Shown here piece by piece: positions 44,376 to 52,775 of a stretch of 64,000 nucleotides of DNA. How positions within the stretch are numbered: position 1 is the stretch's first letter; each line of letters opens with the position of its first letter. The notes below the pieces were generated by a model. The model saw only the letters and a list, made by a program, of their open reading frames with translations, was not told the DNA's origin and made no database searches. This DNA is from Parafannyhessea umbonata. GTDB taxonomy: Bacteria; Actinomycetota; Coriobacteriia; Coriobacteriales; Atopobiaceae. The DNA is taken from positions 620,001-684,000 of the forward strand of contig NZ_LT629759.1 of the NCBI RefSeq assembly GCF_900105025.1. Direction: 5' to 3'. The position numbers and the translations under genes are program-made.

Positions 44376-44879
44376 ATGTCCATCCTAAGGCCAGATCGCG
44401 AGTTCGACAGCGTAGACAAGATCCCCCTCGAGCTCTTGCGCTCGTGGGGGATTCGCTGCGTCCTGATCGACCGCGACAACACCTGCTTCCCGCGCGACAC
44501 GTGGGAGCCCCCGCAGGAGATCTGCGCCTGGACGAGAAGTGCGCGCGATGCCGGCATGGCGCTCTGCATGATATCGAACAACTTCCACGGCCGCGACGTC
44601 TGTGCGTCCGCGGCGCGCCTGGGCATGGACTGCGTGCACCACGCCATGAAGCCGGCGCCGTTCGCCGTGTGGGCTGCGCTCGCACGCATGGGCGTCCCGG
44701 CCGAGCAGGCGGTGCTCGTGGGCGACCAGGTGTTCACCGACCTCGCCGCCGGCAACCTCGCCGGCGTTCGCACCATTCTCGTGCGTCCGCTCTCGCGCAG
44801 CGACATGTGGTACACCCATCTGTTCCGCGTGGGGGAGAGGCTCGTGCTCCACGAGGACCCGTTCCAGCCGAAGGACTAG
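44376..44879 (+). CDS. YqeG family HAD (IIIA-type) phosphatase
   Basis: 167 residues. HAD motif I is VLIDRDNTCF (Asp, Asp), motif II is in MISNNF, and motif IV is LVGDQVFTDLAAGN. This pattern fits the YqeG/Gep4-like group; a fungal mitochondrial relative (Gep4) dephosphorylates phosphatidylglycerophosphate. The bacterial substrate may be the same but is unproven. Motif I lacks the usual small-hydrophobic Leu after DNT. The gene is three bases after mltG. aroE, which often lies in this cluster in related bacteria, is absent here. Confidence 0.85.
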   Translation: MSILRPDREFDSVDKIPLELLRSWGIRCVLIDRDNTCFPRDTWEPPQEICAWTRSARDAGMALCMISNNFHGRDVCASAARLGMDCVHHAMKPAPFAVWAALARMGVPAEQAVLVGDQVFTDLAAGNLAGVRTILVRPLSRSDMWYTHLFRVGERLVLHEDPFQPKD

Positions 44880-44955
44880 GCCCACCCCGCATAGAAGCAC
44901 ACGCGCAAGATGCTAGAATCGATGTGTCAAATCGATTCGCGCGTTGGAACTCTGC

Positions 44956-45504
44956 ATGAAACACTCGGAAAACGGCTACGTGGTCCACGAGGGCTGCGAC
45001 CACATATTCTTCGTCGGCTTCCTTGGGGCCGGCAAGTCCACGCTCGCGCGCAACCTTGGCGTGCTCTTCAACCGGGACTTTGTGGACACGGACCGCATGG
45101 TCGAGCGCATGGCCAAAAAGACGGTGTGCCAGATCTTCCACGAGGACGGCGAAGCGCGCTTCCGCGAGCTGGAGGCGCAGGTGCTCGAGGGACTCGCCAA
45201 GAGGAAGTCGCTGCTCGTGAGCTGCGGTGGCGGCATCGTGGAGGGAGAGCGCAGCTGCGAGCTCATGCACGCCATGGGGACCGTCGTCTTCCTGGACGGC
45301 GACGTTGAGGACTCGCTCAGGCAGATCCAGCACCCGGAGATCAGGCCGGACTTCAAGGACGAGGCATGCGCGCGCCGGCTGTATCGCGCGCGGCGCCCCC
45401 TGTACGAGCAGGAGGCCGACCTGAGGATCGACATCAGACACAAGTCGTTTGAGCAGGTGACGTCAGAGGCCGGTCAGCTGCTATGGGAGAAGGGCCTACT
45501 ATGA
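44956..45504 (+). CDS. aroK: Shikimate kinase
   Basis: 182 residues. Walker A is in FFVGFLGAGKSTLARNLG. DTDRMVERM carries the shikimate-binding Asp, and the catalytic-site segment LVSCGGGIVEG is followed by the lid and RRPLYEQEADLRIDI. It phosphorylates shikimate at the 3-position. Translation probably starts at ATG 44956, preceded by only a weak ribosome binding site; a TTG 12 bases upstream is possible. The stop overlaps the next ATG (ATGA), so the AroB-like protein is translationally coupled. A TAGAAT -10-like element lies near 44914. Confidence 0.92.
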   Translation: MKHSENGYVVHEGCDHIFFVGFLGAGKSTLARNLGVLFNRDFVDTDRMVERMAKKTVCQIFHEDGEARFRELEAQVLEGLAKRKSLLVSCGGGIVEGERSCELMHAMGTVVFLDGDVEDSLRQIQHPEIRPDFKDEACARRLYRARRPLYEQEADLRIDIRHKSFEQVTSEAGQLLWEKGLL

Positions 45505-46619
45505 CCGATAGATACGAGGACGTGGCACGCCACTGGGTTTCCGCCCCGGGTGGCTCGTGCGACGTGCGCTACGGTACGGACGTCGTGGAGACGATGGGAA
45601 AGATCCTCGCGAGCAACGTGGGGAGGCCGAACCTGTGCGCCTACGTCGTGGGCGAGGGGACGGATGCCGGGCTCGAGGAGCGCATCCGCCGCCAGTTGAC
45701 GGACGGCGGCTTCAGGGTCGTGCGCATGGAGGCACCCGCGGGTGCTGCCGCCCGCACGATGACCGAGGTCACGCGCACGCTCGAGGGGTTCGCTAACGCG
45801 GGCATCACCTGCGATGACCTGGTGCTGGGCGTCGGCGACGTCGACACGCTGTCCATGCTCGCGCACGCGACGGCCATGTGGTGCGGCCGCGTGCCCCTCG
45901 CGTGCGTGGTGCGCGACCTCGACGGCATGGTCGAGGTGGCCACGACGCCGCGTGACCTGGACGTAGCTGGGGTCACGCGCATCGCGGGCGTCTCCACCTA
46001 CGTGAAGTACCTGCTGTGCGACCCGGGCGTCATGAACCTCGCCGAGGACGCGGAGACGTCGCGGCTCGGGCGCGCCCTCATGGTCGCCTCCGCCGTAGCG
46101 GAGAACGAGGACACGTTCGAGGCACTGTGGAACAAGGCGGATTCCGTGATGGCGGGAGACCCCGCGGATGTGCTCGACGCCGCGATTGACGCCCTCAAGT
46201 CCCGGGGGCATCTCGTCTCGTCCACGTCGGTCTCCATCAGGAACTCGCTCGCCTACGGCCAGACGTTCGCGCGCGCGCTCGAGGCCGTCGCCGGAGCCGA
46301 CGTTCCCGCATCGACGCTCCTGGCGGAGGGCCTGCGTTTCTCCGCGAGGCTCGCATGTAGCCTCGAGCTTCTGGACGTGGACGACGTCCTCATGCAGGAT
46401 GAGCTGCTAGACACGTTCGACCTCGGCGAGTTCTCGGGCAATGTCGACCCCAAGGCGCTTGCGGACGCCATGAGGCGCGACCGCTTTGCGCGCTCTAACC
46501 GCTTCCACCTGTGCCTGCCCCACGGCATCGGCCGCCTGAGGATGACGGTCGTGGAGGACGACGTGTTGATGGACAACATTTCCGCCTGGTGCGACGCCCA
46601 CGCCCCCGCTAAGGAGTAG
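45501..46619 (+). CDS. 3-dehydroquinate synthase-like protein, probably degenerate
   Basis: 372 residues, overlapping aroK by ATGA. The overall length and order suggest an AroB fold. LVLGVGDVDTLSMLAHATAM takes the place of the NAD-binding GGGxxGDxAGFxAxT motif, and SIRNSLAYGQTFARALEAV takes that of the LNxGHTxGHAxE metal motif. The zinc ligands His (GHT reads GQT) and the HGxAV His appear to be missing, and no GGK catalytic Lys is seen. It may be an inactive paralogue, a regulator, or a very divergent enzyme. A functional AroB elsewhere in the genome would support the pseudoenzyme view. Confidence 0.6.
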   Translation: MTDRYEDVARHWVSAPGGSCDVRYGTDVVETMGKILASNVGRPNLCAYVVGEGTDAGLEERIRRQLTDGGFRVVRMEAPAGAAARTMTEVTRTLEGFANAGITCDDLVLGVGDVDTLSMLAHATAMWCGRVPLACVVRDLDGMVEVATTPRDLDVAGVTRIAGVSTYVKYLLCDPGVMNLAEDAETSRLGRALMVASAVAENEDTFEALWNKADSVMAGDPADVLDAAIDALKSRGHLVSSTSVSIRNSLAYGQTFARALEAVAGADVPASTLLAEGLRFSARLACSLELLDVDDVLMQDELLDTFDLGEFSGNVDPKALADAMRRDRFARSNRFHLCLPHGIGRLRMTVVEDDVLMDNISAWCDAHAPAKE

Positions 46620-46691
46620 CATCGGTAGGGCGCGCGGGCGAGAAGTGCCTTGCGCGCGGACTGAGGGCCAACAAGAGAAAGAGGCTTACCC

Positions 46692-47819
46692 ATGGCAGAT
46701 GCCAAGGCATGCGCCGGACGCGTCGCGCGTCTTCGAGAGATGATGGCGGAGCGCGGCTACGACGCCGTTATCCTTCGCAACAACCCCGACCTGAGGTGGC
46801 TCACCGGCGCCGAGCGCACGTTCGACGACGAGGTGGCCCACACCGCGTTCGTCACGGCCGACGGGCAGTGGCTCCACACCGACTCGCGCTACTACAACAC
46901 GTTCGTCGAGCGTCTGGGCGAGAACACGCCCTGGAAGATGGACATGGACATCGTGAGCCCCGCATGGTGGGCCGCCCAGCGCGTGCTCGAGACGAAGAGC
47001 CGTGTCGTCGCCGTCGAGGACTCCATGGACCTCGCGTTCTTCGACGCGTTCCGCAGCGAGTGCAACAAGGCGTCCGTCGACTGCCTGAATCCCCGCATGC
47101 ACGACGACATCGCCGAGAGACTTCGCGTCGTGAAGGACGAGGAGGAGCTCGCGCTCCTGCGTCGTGCCCAGGAGATCACGGACGACGCCTACGACCACAT
47201 CTGCGAGTACATCAAGCCCGGCTTGACCGAGCAGCAGATCAGGGTCGAGCTCGAGACGTACATGCTGACCCACGGCGCGGACGCCATCTCGTTCGACAGC
47301 ATCATCGCATCTGGCCCGAACGGCGCGAACCCGCACGCACAGCCGGGGGACCGCAAGGTCCAGAAGGGCGACATGATCGTCATGGACTACGGCGCCGGCT
47401 ATCACGACTACCACGCGGACATGACGAGGACCGTCGTAATCGGCGAGCCGAGCGAGGAGCAGAGGAAGGTGTACGACGTCGTACGCCTTGCGAACGAGAC
47501 GTGCGCCGCCGCGATCAAGCCCGGCATCCACGGCAAGGAGATCCAGGACCTCGCCGTGAAGGTCATCAGCGACGCGGGATACGGCGACTACTTCAAGCAC
47601 GGCCTTGGCCACGGCGTCGGCCTGCAGATCCACGAGCGCCCGAACTTCAGCCGTGGCTACGACAAGCCATGCCCGCTCGGCTCCGTCGTGACCGACGAGC
47701 CCGGCATCTACCTGCCCGGCAAGTTCGGCATCCGCGTCGAGGACACCGGCGTCATTACGGAGGACGGCTACAAGCCGTTCGGGCGTTCCTCGCATGACCT
47801 GAGGGTCATCGACTGCTAG
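46692..47819 (+). CDS. M24-family Xaa-Pro aminopeptidase
   Basis: 375 residues. The N-terminal creatinase-like domain is followed by the pita-bread domain with all five metal ligands: the two Asp in IVMDYGAGYHDYHADMTRT, His in HGLGHGVGLQIHE, Glu in TDEPGIYLPG and Glu in RVEDTGVI. It removes N-terminal residues before proline, in the cytosol. AAGAGG precedes the ATG, and a terminator lies after the stop, so it ends the alaS-to-peptidase block. In many Coriobacteriia and Firmicutes a similar gene sits just upstream of efp; here the PTS operon lies between. Confidence 0.92.
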   Translation: MADAKACAGRVARLREMMAERGYDAVILRNNPDLRWLTGAERTFDDEVAHTAFVTADGQWLHTDSRYYNTFVERLGENTPWKMDMDIVSPAWWAAQRVLETKSRVVAVEDSMDLAFFDAFRSECNKASVDCLNPRMHDDIAERLRVVKDEEELALLRRAQEITDDAYDHICEYIKPGLTEQQIRVELETYMLTHGADAISFDSIIASGPNGANPHAQPGDRKVQKGDMIVMDYGAGYHDYHADMTRTVVIGEPSEEQRKVYDVVRLANETCAAAIKPGIHGKEIQDLAVKVISDAGYGDYFKHGLGHGVGLQIHERPNFSRGYDKPCPLGSVVTDEPGIYLPGKFGIRVEDTGVITEDGYKPFGRSSHDLRVIDC

Positions 47820-47864
47820 GACACGTCCTTCTCGGATAGCCACTCACGCTCAGGGGAGCGGACG

Positions 47865-47899
47865 GCCCGTCTGGCGATATCGTCGCCAGACGGGCTTTT
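47865..47899 (+). terminator. Rho-independent terminator after the M24 peptidase gene
   Basis: GCCCGTCTGGCGA pairs with TCGCCAGACGGGC around a short TATCG loop, followed by TTTT. A clear intrinsic terminator about 45 bases after the stop. Confidence 0.9.
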
Positions 47900-47990
47900 C
47901 ATAACGGAGGACAAAATATCGCGACAGGGCAAGCGCGGGTGGCTTTCTTCACAAAACGCTGCAAAAAATGTGGCTTGGATTTTCCTTTTC

Positions 47991-48004
47991 TGGAAGCGTT
48001 TTCA
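47991..48004 (+). promoter_or_regulatory. cre-like catabolite operator before the PTS operon
   Basis: TGGAAGCGTTTTCA matches the cre consensus TGNAARCGNWWWCA at every position. It lies about 130 bases upstream of the PTS start in an AT-rich stretch. The site suggests control by a CcpA or other LacI-family regulator. The regulator itself is not in the window. Confidence 0.6.
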
Positions 48005-48024
48005 GTTCACAAGGTGTACACTTA

Positions 48025-48046
48025 TCCACGATGTGGAGCAATCGTG
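48025..48046. repeat. Small inverted repeats in the PTS leader
   Basis: TCCAC-GAT-GTGGA (48025-48037) overlaps CACGAT...ATCGTG (48027-48046). The two palindromes lie between the cre-like site and the PTS ribosome binding site and could be a second operator. The rest of the 312-base gap shows nothing else. Confidence 0.35.
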
Positions 48047-48131
48047 TGCAAATGGTTAGGAAGACGTGAAGCCTTGCACGCGTTCGCATCGGTTCTGTAG
48101 GAAGCAGGGTGGACGAAAAGGAGGAAGTTGG

Positions 48132-49115
48132 ATGGTCAGTATTGTCCTAGCCAGCCACGGCAAGTTCGCCGAGGGCATCATGGAATCGGGCAGCATGATC
48201 TTCGGTCCGCAGGAAAACGTTGCGGCCGTGGTCCTGACGCCTGACATGGGCCCTGACGACATGCACCAGAAGCTGCTTGACGCGATCGCCACTTTCGACG
48301 ACCAGGAGCACGTCTTGTTCTTGGTCGACCTGTGGGGAGGTACTCCCTTCAACCAGGTCTCCCGTCTCATCAGCGAGGAGGGGCACGACGATTGGGTCGC
48401 CATTACCGGCCTGAACCTGCCGATGCTCGTCTCTGCGTACGGCTCCCGCATGGGCGCCGACACCGCAGTCGCTGTGATGCAGGAGATTTTCGCCGAGGCG
48501 CGCGACGGCGTCAAGGTGAAGCCGGAGGAGCTGCAGCCTGCCACAGAGGCTCCCGCAGCTGCTGCGGCTGCCCCGGTTGCTGCCGGTGCGATTCCCGAGG
48601 GAACCGTGCTGGGCGATGGTCACATCAAGTACGCCTACGTGCGCATCGACACCCGTTTGCTGCACGGCCAGGTGGCAACTGCCTGGACGAAGCAGGTCCA
48701 GCCGGACCGCATCCTCGTCGTCTCGGACGGTGTCTCCCACGACGATCTGCGCAAGAGCATGATCACGCAGGCCGCGCCTCCAGGAGTGCACGTCCACGTC
48801 ATCCCCATCAGCAAGCTCGTCCAGGTCGACAAGGACCCCCGCTTCGGCGCGACCAAGGCCATGGTCCTGTTCGAGACCCCGCAGGACCTGCTCGAGGCTG
48901 AGGAGCAGGGCGTGAAGTTCCCGGAGGTCTGCATCGGCTCCATGGCAGGCTCTGCCGGCAAGACCGTCATCAACCAGGCCATCGCCTGTGACGCGGCCGA
49001 CGTGGAGTGCCTGAAGAAGATCCGTGACAACGGCACGCACTTCACCGTACAGAAGGTTCCGAGCGACAAGGTCGATGACATCTGGGCTCTTCTCAAAGAG
49101 AAGAACATGGCCTAA
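48132..49115 (+). CDS. PTS mannose-family IIAB component
   Basis: 327 residues. The IIA domain (1-125) has active His9 in VLASHGKFAEG. An Ala/Pro-rich linker (about 135-160) joins the IIB domain, whose active His is in DTRLLHGQVA. Phosphate passes from HPr to IIA, to IIB, and then to the sugar moving through IIC/IID. The ATG at 48132 has AAAGGAGGAAG upstream; an in-frame ATG 22 codons earlier is in the leader. IIC and IID follow with short gaps. The sugar could be mannose, glucose, fructose or an amino sugar. Confidence 0.94.
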   Translation: MVSIVLASHGKFAEGIMESGSMIFGPQENVAAVVLTPDMGPDDMHQKLLDAIATFDDQEHVLFLVDLWGGTPFNQVSRLISEEGHDDWVAITGLNLPMLVSAYGSRMGADTAVAVMQEIFAEARDGVKVKPEELQPATEAPAAAAAAPVAAGAIPEGTVLGDGHIKYAYVRIDTRLLHGQVATAWTKQVQPDRILVVSDGVSHDDLRKSMITQAAPPGVHVHVIPISKLVQVDKDPRFGATKAMVLFETPQDLLEAEEQGVKFPEVCIGSMAGSAGKTVINQAIACDAADVECLKKIRDNGTHFTVQKVPSDKVDDIWALLKEKNMA

Positions 49116-49144
49116 CGGCCTCGATAGGAAGAAGGAGGAAGTTC

Positions 49145-49963
49145 ATGAATCCTATTTCGATCGTGCTTGTCATCGTCGTGGCGTTCCTGGCAGGCATGGA
49201 AGGCATCCTGGACGAGTGGGAGTTCCACCAGCCGATTGTTGCCTGCACCCTTATCGGCCTCGTGTGCGGGCATCCCACCGAGGGCATCATCCTCGGCGGC
49301 AGCCTACAGCTCATGGCCCTTGGCTGGGCAAACATCGGCGCTGCGGTCGCGCCTGACGCGGCACTCGCGTCCGTTGCGTCCGGCATCATCCTGATGCTCG
49401 CCCTCAACGGCGGCACCTCCGACGTCACCGCGGCCATCAACACCGCCATCGGCGCCGCAACGGCCCTGTCCGTTGCAGGCCTGTTCCTGACCATGATCTG
49501 CCGTACGCTCGCCATCCCCATCGTCCATGCGATGGACGCGGCTGCCGAGAAGGCCGACTTTGCGGCCATCGACCGCCTCCAGATCGGCGCCATCTGCATG
49601 CAGGGCGCTCGTATCGCCATCCCGGCGGCGGCCCTTTGCTTCATCCCCGCCGAGGCGGTCACCTCCGTCCTCGAGGCCATGCCCGCATGGCTGTCCGGCG
49701 GCATGACGGTCGGCGGCGGCATGGTCGCCGCAGTCGGCTACGCCATGGTCATCAACATGATGGCAACCAAGGAGACCTGGCCGTTCTTCGTCCTCGGCTT
49801 CGTCATGGCTACCCTGAAGGAACTCACGCTCATCGCCCTCGGTCTCATCGGTGGCTGCTTCGCCATCCTCTACCTCGGCCTCAAGGAGCTCGCAAAGCAG
49901 GGCGCCGGCGCCGCGGGTGGTTCTGGCGACCCGCTGGGTGACATCCTGGACGACTACGAGTAG
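49145..49963 (+). CDS. PTS mannose-family IIC component
   Basis: 272 residues, polytopic membrane channel component. It opens SIVLVIVVAFLAGMEGILDE and has GLVCGHPTEGIILGGSLQLM, both family hallmarks. About seven hydrophobic segments span the membrane. With IID it forms the sugar-conducting part. AGAAGGAGGAAG precedes the ATG, 29 bases after the IIAB stop. The C-terminus ends in a short polar, Asp-rich tail. Codon use is more T-tolerant than in the neighbours, as expected for a highly expressed gene. Confidence 0.94.
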   Translation: MNPISIVLVIVVAFLAGMEGILDEWEFHQPIVACTLIGLVCGHPTEGIILGGSLQLMALGWANIGAAVAPDAALASVASGIILMLALNGGTSDVTAAINTAIGAATALSVAGLFLTMICRTLAIPIVHAMDAAAEKADFAAIDRLQIGAICMQGARIAIPAAALCFIPAEAVTSVLEAMPAWLSGGMTVGGGMVAAVGYAMVINMMATKETWPFFVLGFVMATLKELTLIALGLIGGCFAILYLGLKELAKQGAGAAGGSGDPLGDILDDYE

Positions 49964-49980
49964 GAAGGGGAGTGAACACA

Positions 49981-50925
49981 ATGGCAGAAGACATCAAGAA
50001 CACTGAGGCGAAGCCGGGCGAGGTCCACCTTACCGTCGCCGACCGTCGTGCGGTCTGCAACCGTCACCAGTACCTGCAGGGCTCCTGGAACTACGAGCGT
50101 ATGCAGAACGGTGGCTGGTGCTACGCAATGATTCCGGCCATCAAGAAGCTCTATCCCAAGAAGGAAGACCAGATCGAGGCGCTGAAGCGTCACCTGGAGT
50201 TCTACAACACCCACCCGTACGTCTCGGCTCCCGTCATCGGCGTCACCCTCGCAATGGAGGAGGAGCGTGCCAACGGCGCTCCGATCGACGACCAGGCCAT
50301 CCAGGGCGTCAAGGTCGGTATGATGGGTCCTCTGGCGGGCGTCGGTGACCCTGTGTTCTGGTACACGGTTCGCCCGATCCTCGGTGCCCTCGGCGCGTCC
50401 CTTGCGCTCGGTGGAAGCATCGTCGGTCCGCTCCTGTTCTTCATCGCATGGAACGTCATCCGCCTCGCCTTCCTGTGGTACTCGCAGGAGTTCGGCTACA
50501 AGGTCGGCACCGACATCTCCAAGGACCTCTCTGGCGGCCTGCTCGGCAGGGTCACCGAGGGCGCTTCCATCCTTGGTATGTTCATCATCGGCGCGCTTGT
50601 CCAGCGCTGGGTCTCCATCAGCTTCGCGCCGGTGGTCTCCAACGTCGCGCTCGACTCCAAGGCCTACATCCACTGGAATAAGCTTCCCGCTGGCTACAAG
50701 GGCATTCAGTCCGCGTTCGACCAGTACTTCAACCAGGGGCTCTCGCTCACCCCGACCAAGGTCACCACGCTGCAGCAGAACCTCGACTCGCTCATCCCGG
50801 GCCTTGCTGCCGTCGGCCTGACCCTGCTCATCTGCAAGCTCCTGAAGAAGAAGGTCTCCCCGATCGTCATCATCCTGTGCCTGTTCGCCGTCGGCATCCT
50901 CGGCCGCGTCATCGGCCTGCTCTAA
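49981..50925 (+). CDS. PTS mannose-family IID component
   Basis: 314 residues. The N-terminal part is cytosolic with YLQGSWNYERMQNGGWCYAM, and GVKVGMMGPLAGVGDPVFWY is the conserved IID signature. Membrane helices near the C-terminus end in a short hydrophobic tail. Together with IIC it conducts and phosphorylates the sugar. The ATG at 49981 is eight bases after AGGGGAG; an in-frame GTG nine bases upstream is an alternative. A hairpin follows the gene, and a DUF956 gene lies beyond it. Confidence 0.94.
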   Translation: MAEDIKNTEAKPGEVHLTVADRRAVCNRHQYLQGSWNYERMQNGGWCYAMIPAIKKLYPKKEDQIEALKRHLEFYNTHPYVSAPVIGVTLAMEEERANGAPIDDQAIQGVKVGMMGPLAGVGDPVFWYTVRPILGALGASLALGGSIVGPLLFFIAWNVIRLAFLWYSQEFGYKVGTDISKDLSGGLLGRVTEGASILGMFIIGALVQRWVSISFAPVVSNVALDSKAYIHWNKLPAGYKGIQSAFDQYFNQGLSLTPTKVTTLQQNLDSLIPGLAAVGLTLLICKLLKKKVSPIVIILCLFAVGILGRVIGLL

Positions 50926-50967
50926 GGGTTTCCTTCGCGATCAGTCGCACGCAGACTTTGCTCTTTG

Positions 50968-51015
50968 GGCCGCATCCCCTAAGCTGTTCACAGCTGGCCA
51001 CACGGGGGTGCGGCC
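50968..51015 (+). terminator. Branched terminator or attenuator between IID and DUF956
   Basis: GGCCGCATCCCC pairs with GGGGTGCGGCC around an inner AGCTGttcaCAGCT hairpin. TCTTCT follows. It would lower, but not need abolish, transcription into the DUF956 gene. Confidence 0.6.
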
Positions 51016-51066
51016 TCTTCTGTAGCCCGGGGAGGCGGCGCCTCCTACCACGAAGGGTCTGATCTA

Positions 51067-51462
51067 ATGGCTATCTCTATGAACACGAGCGTCGAGTATT
51101 CCTCGAAGGCGACGTTCCTGCAGGGCTTCACCACCTACGGCGACGTGATGGTGGGCGACAAGGCCTTCGAGTTCTATAACGAGAAGAACAAGGAGGACTT
51201 CGTCCAGATACCCTGGGAGGAGATCGACTACGTCTCGGCCGAGGTGCTCGGCAAGAAGAACATCGTGCGCTTCGCCATCTTCACGAAGGAGGCCGGGCAC
51301 TTCACGTTCTCGACCCGCGACAACAGGGCGACGCTCCGTGCCGTGCGAGAGCATGTTCCCGCAGACAGGCTCCTCAGGTCCCCGAATGCCCTCCAGGTTG
51401 CGAAGATGGGCGTAAAGAGCATCCCGTCCGTCATCGGCGGGGTCTTCAAGAGGGGGAGGTAG
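51067..51462 (+). CDS. DUF956 family protein (mannose PTS-associated)
   Basis: 131 residues matching the DUF956 family, whose genes usually follow mannose-type PTS operons in Lactobacillales and Coriobacteriia. AISMNTSVEYSSKATFLQGF and PWEEIDYVSAEVLGKKNIVR are visible, the latter resembling a PH-like beta fold. It is sometimes called ManO; a regulatory role in PTS expression has been proposed. It is soluble and lacks a DNA-binding motif. The branched hairpin before it suggests lower expression than that of the PTS genes. Confidence 0.82.
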   Translation: MAISMNTSVEYSSKATFLQGFTTYGDVMVGDKAFEFYNEKNKEDFVQIPWEEIDYVSAEVLGKKNIVRFAIFTKEAGHFTFSTRDNRATLRAVREHVPADRLLRSPNALQVAKMGVKSIPSVIGGVFKRGR

Positions 51463-51680
51463 CCGCGTCGGCGCGCGCCGCTCTTCTCAGCGGACTGAGC
51501 GTGGGCCCTCGAGGCCTTCTTGCATCATGGATGCCATAACCGACGGCACGGTCGCAGCTGTTGTCTCTATGGAGTGCGACGCCATGCGTGCGCTGGGATG
51601 AATCGTGCGGTATAGTTGCATACCGTTGTGAATCCTGTGCCCGCATGGCGGGCGCATTTGTTCGTAGAAAGTAGGCAACA

Positions 51681-52244
51681 GTGGCAACTCTGGGCATTAC
51701 CGACCTCAAGGTTGGTCTGGGCGTCAACATCAAGGGCAAGGACTGCGTCATTCTCGAGGCGCAGCACGTCAAGCCGGGCAAGGGCAACACCTACGTGCGC
51801 ACCAAGTATCGTGACATTCGTACCGGCCGCGTGAACGAGGAGAACTTCCAGCAGTCTGCCAAGTTCGAGAGCGTGAACATGCGCACGCGCGAGATGCAGT
51901 ACCTCTACAATGACGGCAGCGCGTACTGGTTCATGGACACCGAGACCTTCGAGCAGATTCCCGTCGACGCCGAGCTCATCGGCGACAACGACAAGTTCCT
52001 GAAGGAGAACGACATCTGCCTGCTGCAGTACGCCAATGACGTACTGTACGCGGTCCAGCCGCCCACCTTCATCGAGGTCGAGATCACCGAGACCGACCCT
52101 GGCTTCAAGGGCGACACCGTTCAGGGCGGCACCAAGCCCGCCACCATCGAGACTGGTGCCGTCATCCAGGTTCCCATGTATCTGAACCAGGGCGAGCGCA
52201 TCAAGGTCGACACGCGCGACGGCAAGTTCGTCCAGCGCGTCTAG
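51681..52244 (+). CDS. efp: Elongation factor P
   Basis: 187 residues, three-domain EF-P. It binds between the P and E sites and relieves stalling at polyproline runs. The functional loop HVKPGKGNTYVRTK places Lys34 at its tip, the residue modified in E. coli and left unmodified in many Actinobacteria. No EpmA or EpmB gene is nearby. DTVQGGTKPATIETG is the conserved domain III signature. The start is GTG at 51681. A TATAGT -10-like element lies near 51611, and a strong terminator follows. Confidence 0.96.
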   Translation: MATLGITDLKVGLGVNIKGKDCVILEAQHVKPGKGNTYVRTKYRDIRTGRVNEENFQQSAKFESVNMRTREMQYLYNDGSAYWFMDTETFEQIPVDAELIGDNDKFLKENDICLLQYANDVLYAVQPPTFIEVEITETDPGFKGDTVQGGTKPATIETGAVIQVPMYLNQGERIKVDTRDGKFVQRV

Positions 52245-52264
52245 TCCCGCACAGACGGATCGTT

Positions 52265-52303
52265 GGCCCGCGGCAGCGCATAGGCGCGTCGCGGGCCTTT
52301 TTT
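52265..52303 (+). terminator. Rho-independent terminator of efp
   Basis: GGCCCGCG pairs with CGCGGGCC around a 17-base loop and is followed by six T. It starts 21 bases after the efp stop. Confidence 0.88.
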
Positions 52304-52404
52304 ACCGCATGCGAAAGCACGCCCGCCCAGGCCGTTGCGGCTATACTTGTGCAAGGACGTCGTGTATCGTGCCGGCACTCACGGCACCTGCGAAAGGATG
52401 GGAA

Positions 52405-52767
52405 ATGAGCGAATCTGAGCTCTATGTCGCCGGGATCGGCATCTCGAGGGGAGTAGTCTCGACCATTGTCACCACCGCGTGCGAGAAGGTCGAGGGCGTC
52501 GCCCGCGTGGGTGGCAACGACATCGCGTCGAGCCTCGTGTCCGTCTTCACCAGCCGCAGCGTCGCCCCGGAGGCGGCGGTCGAGTCCGAGGTCGTGGACG
52601 GCGACCTGAGGGTGACCGTGCACTTGGCGGTCTTCTACGGATATCCGTTCACGAAGCTTGCCGCAGCCGTGCGCGATGCCGTTGCGGAGGCAATCAGCGA
52701 GCAGATCGGCGTCGAGGTGGGCGCCGTGGACGTGTGCATCGACAGCCTCGTATTTCCCAAGGAGTAA
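52405..52767 (+). CDS. Asp23/Gls24 family envelope stress protein
   Basis: 120 residues of the Asp23/Gls24 family. ISRGVVSTIVTTACEKVEGV and the C-terminal VEVGAVDVCIDSLVF are family features. Members support cell envelope homeostasis and are cytosolic or membrane-associated. In Firmicutes and Coriobacteriia this gene regularly sits directly before nusB. AAAGGATGGGAA precedes the ATG at 52405. The nusB GTG follows after eight bases. A TATACT-like -10 element lies near 52342, so this is the first gene of the unit. Confidence 0.88.
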   Translation: MSESELYVAGIGISRGVVSTIVTTACEKVEGVARVGGNDIASSLVSVFTSRSVAPEAAVESEVVDGDLRVTVHLAVFYGYPFTKLAAAVRDAVAEAISEQIGVEVGAVDVCIDSLVFPKE

Positions 52768-52775
52768 CCACTACC

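Noticed and set aside
47960-48000. Sigma-54 type promoter for the mannose PTS
   Set aside because: TGGCTTGG near 47970 lacks a GC element at the required distance, and no LevR-type activator is in the window.
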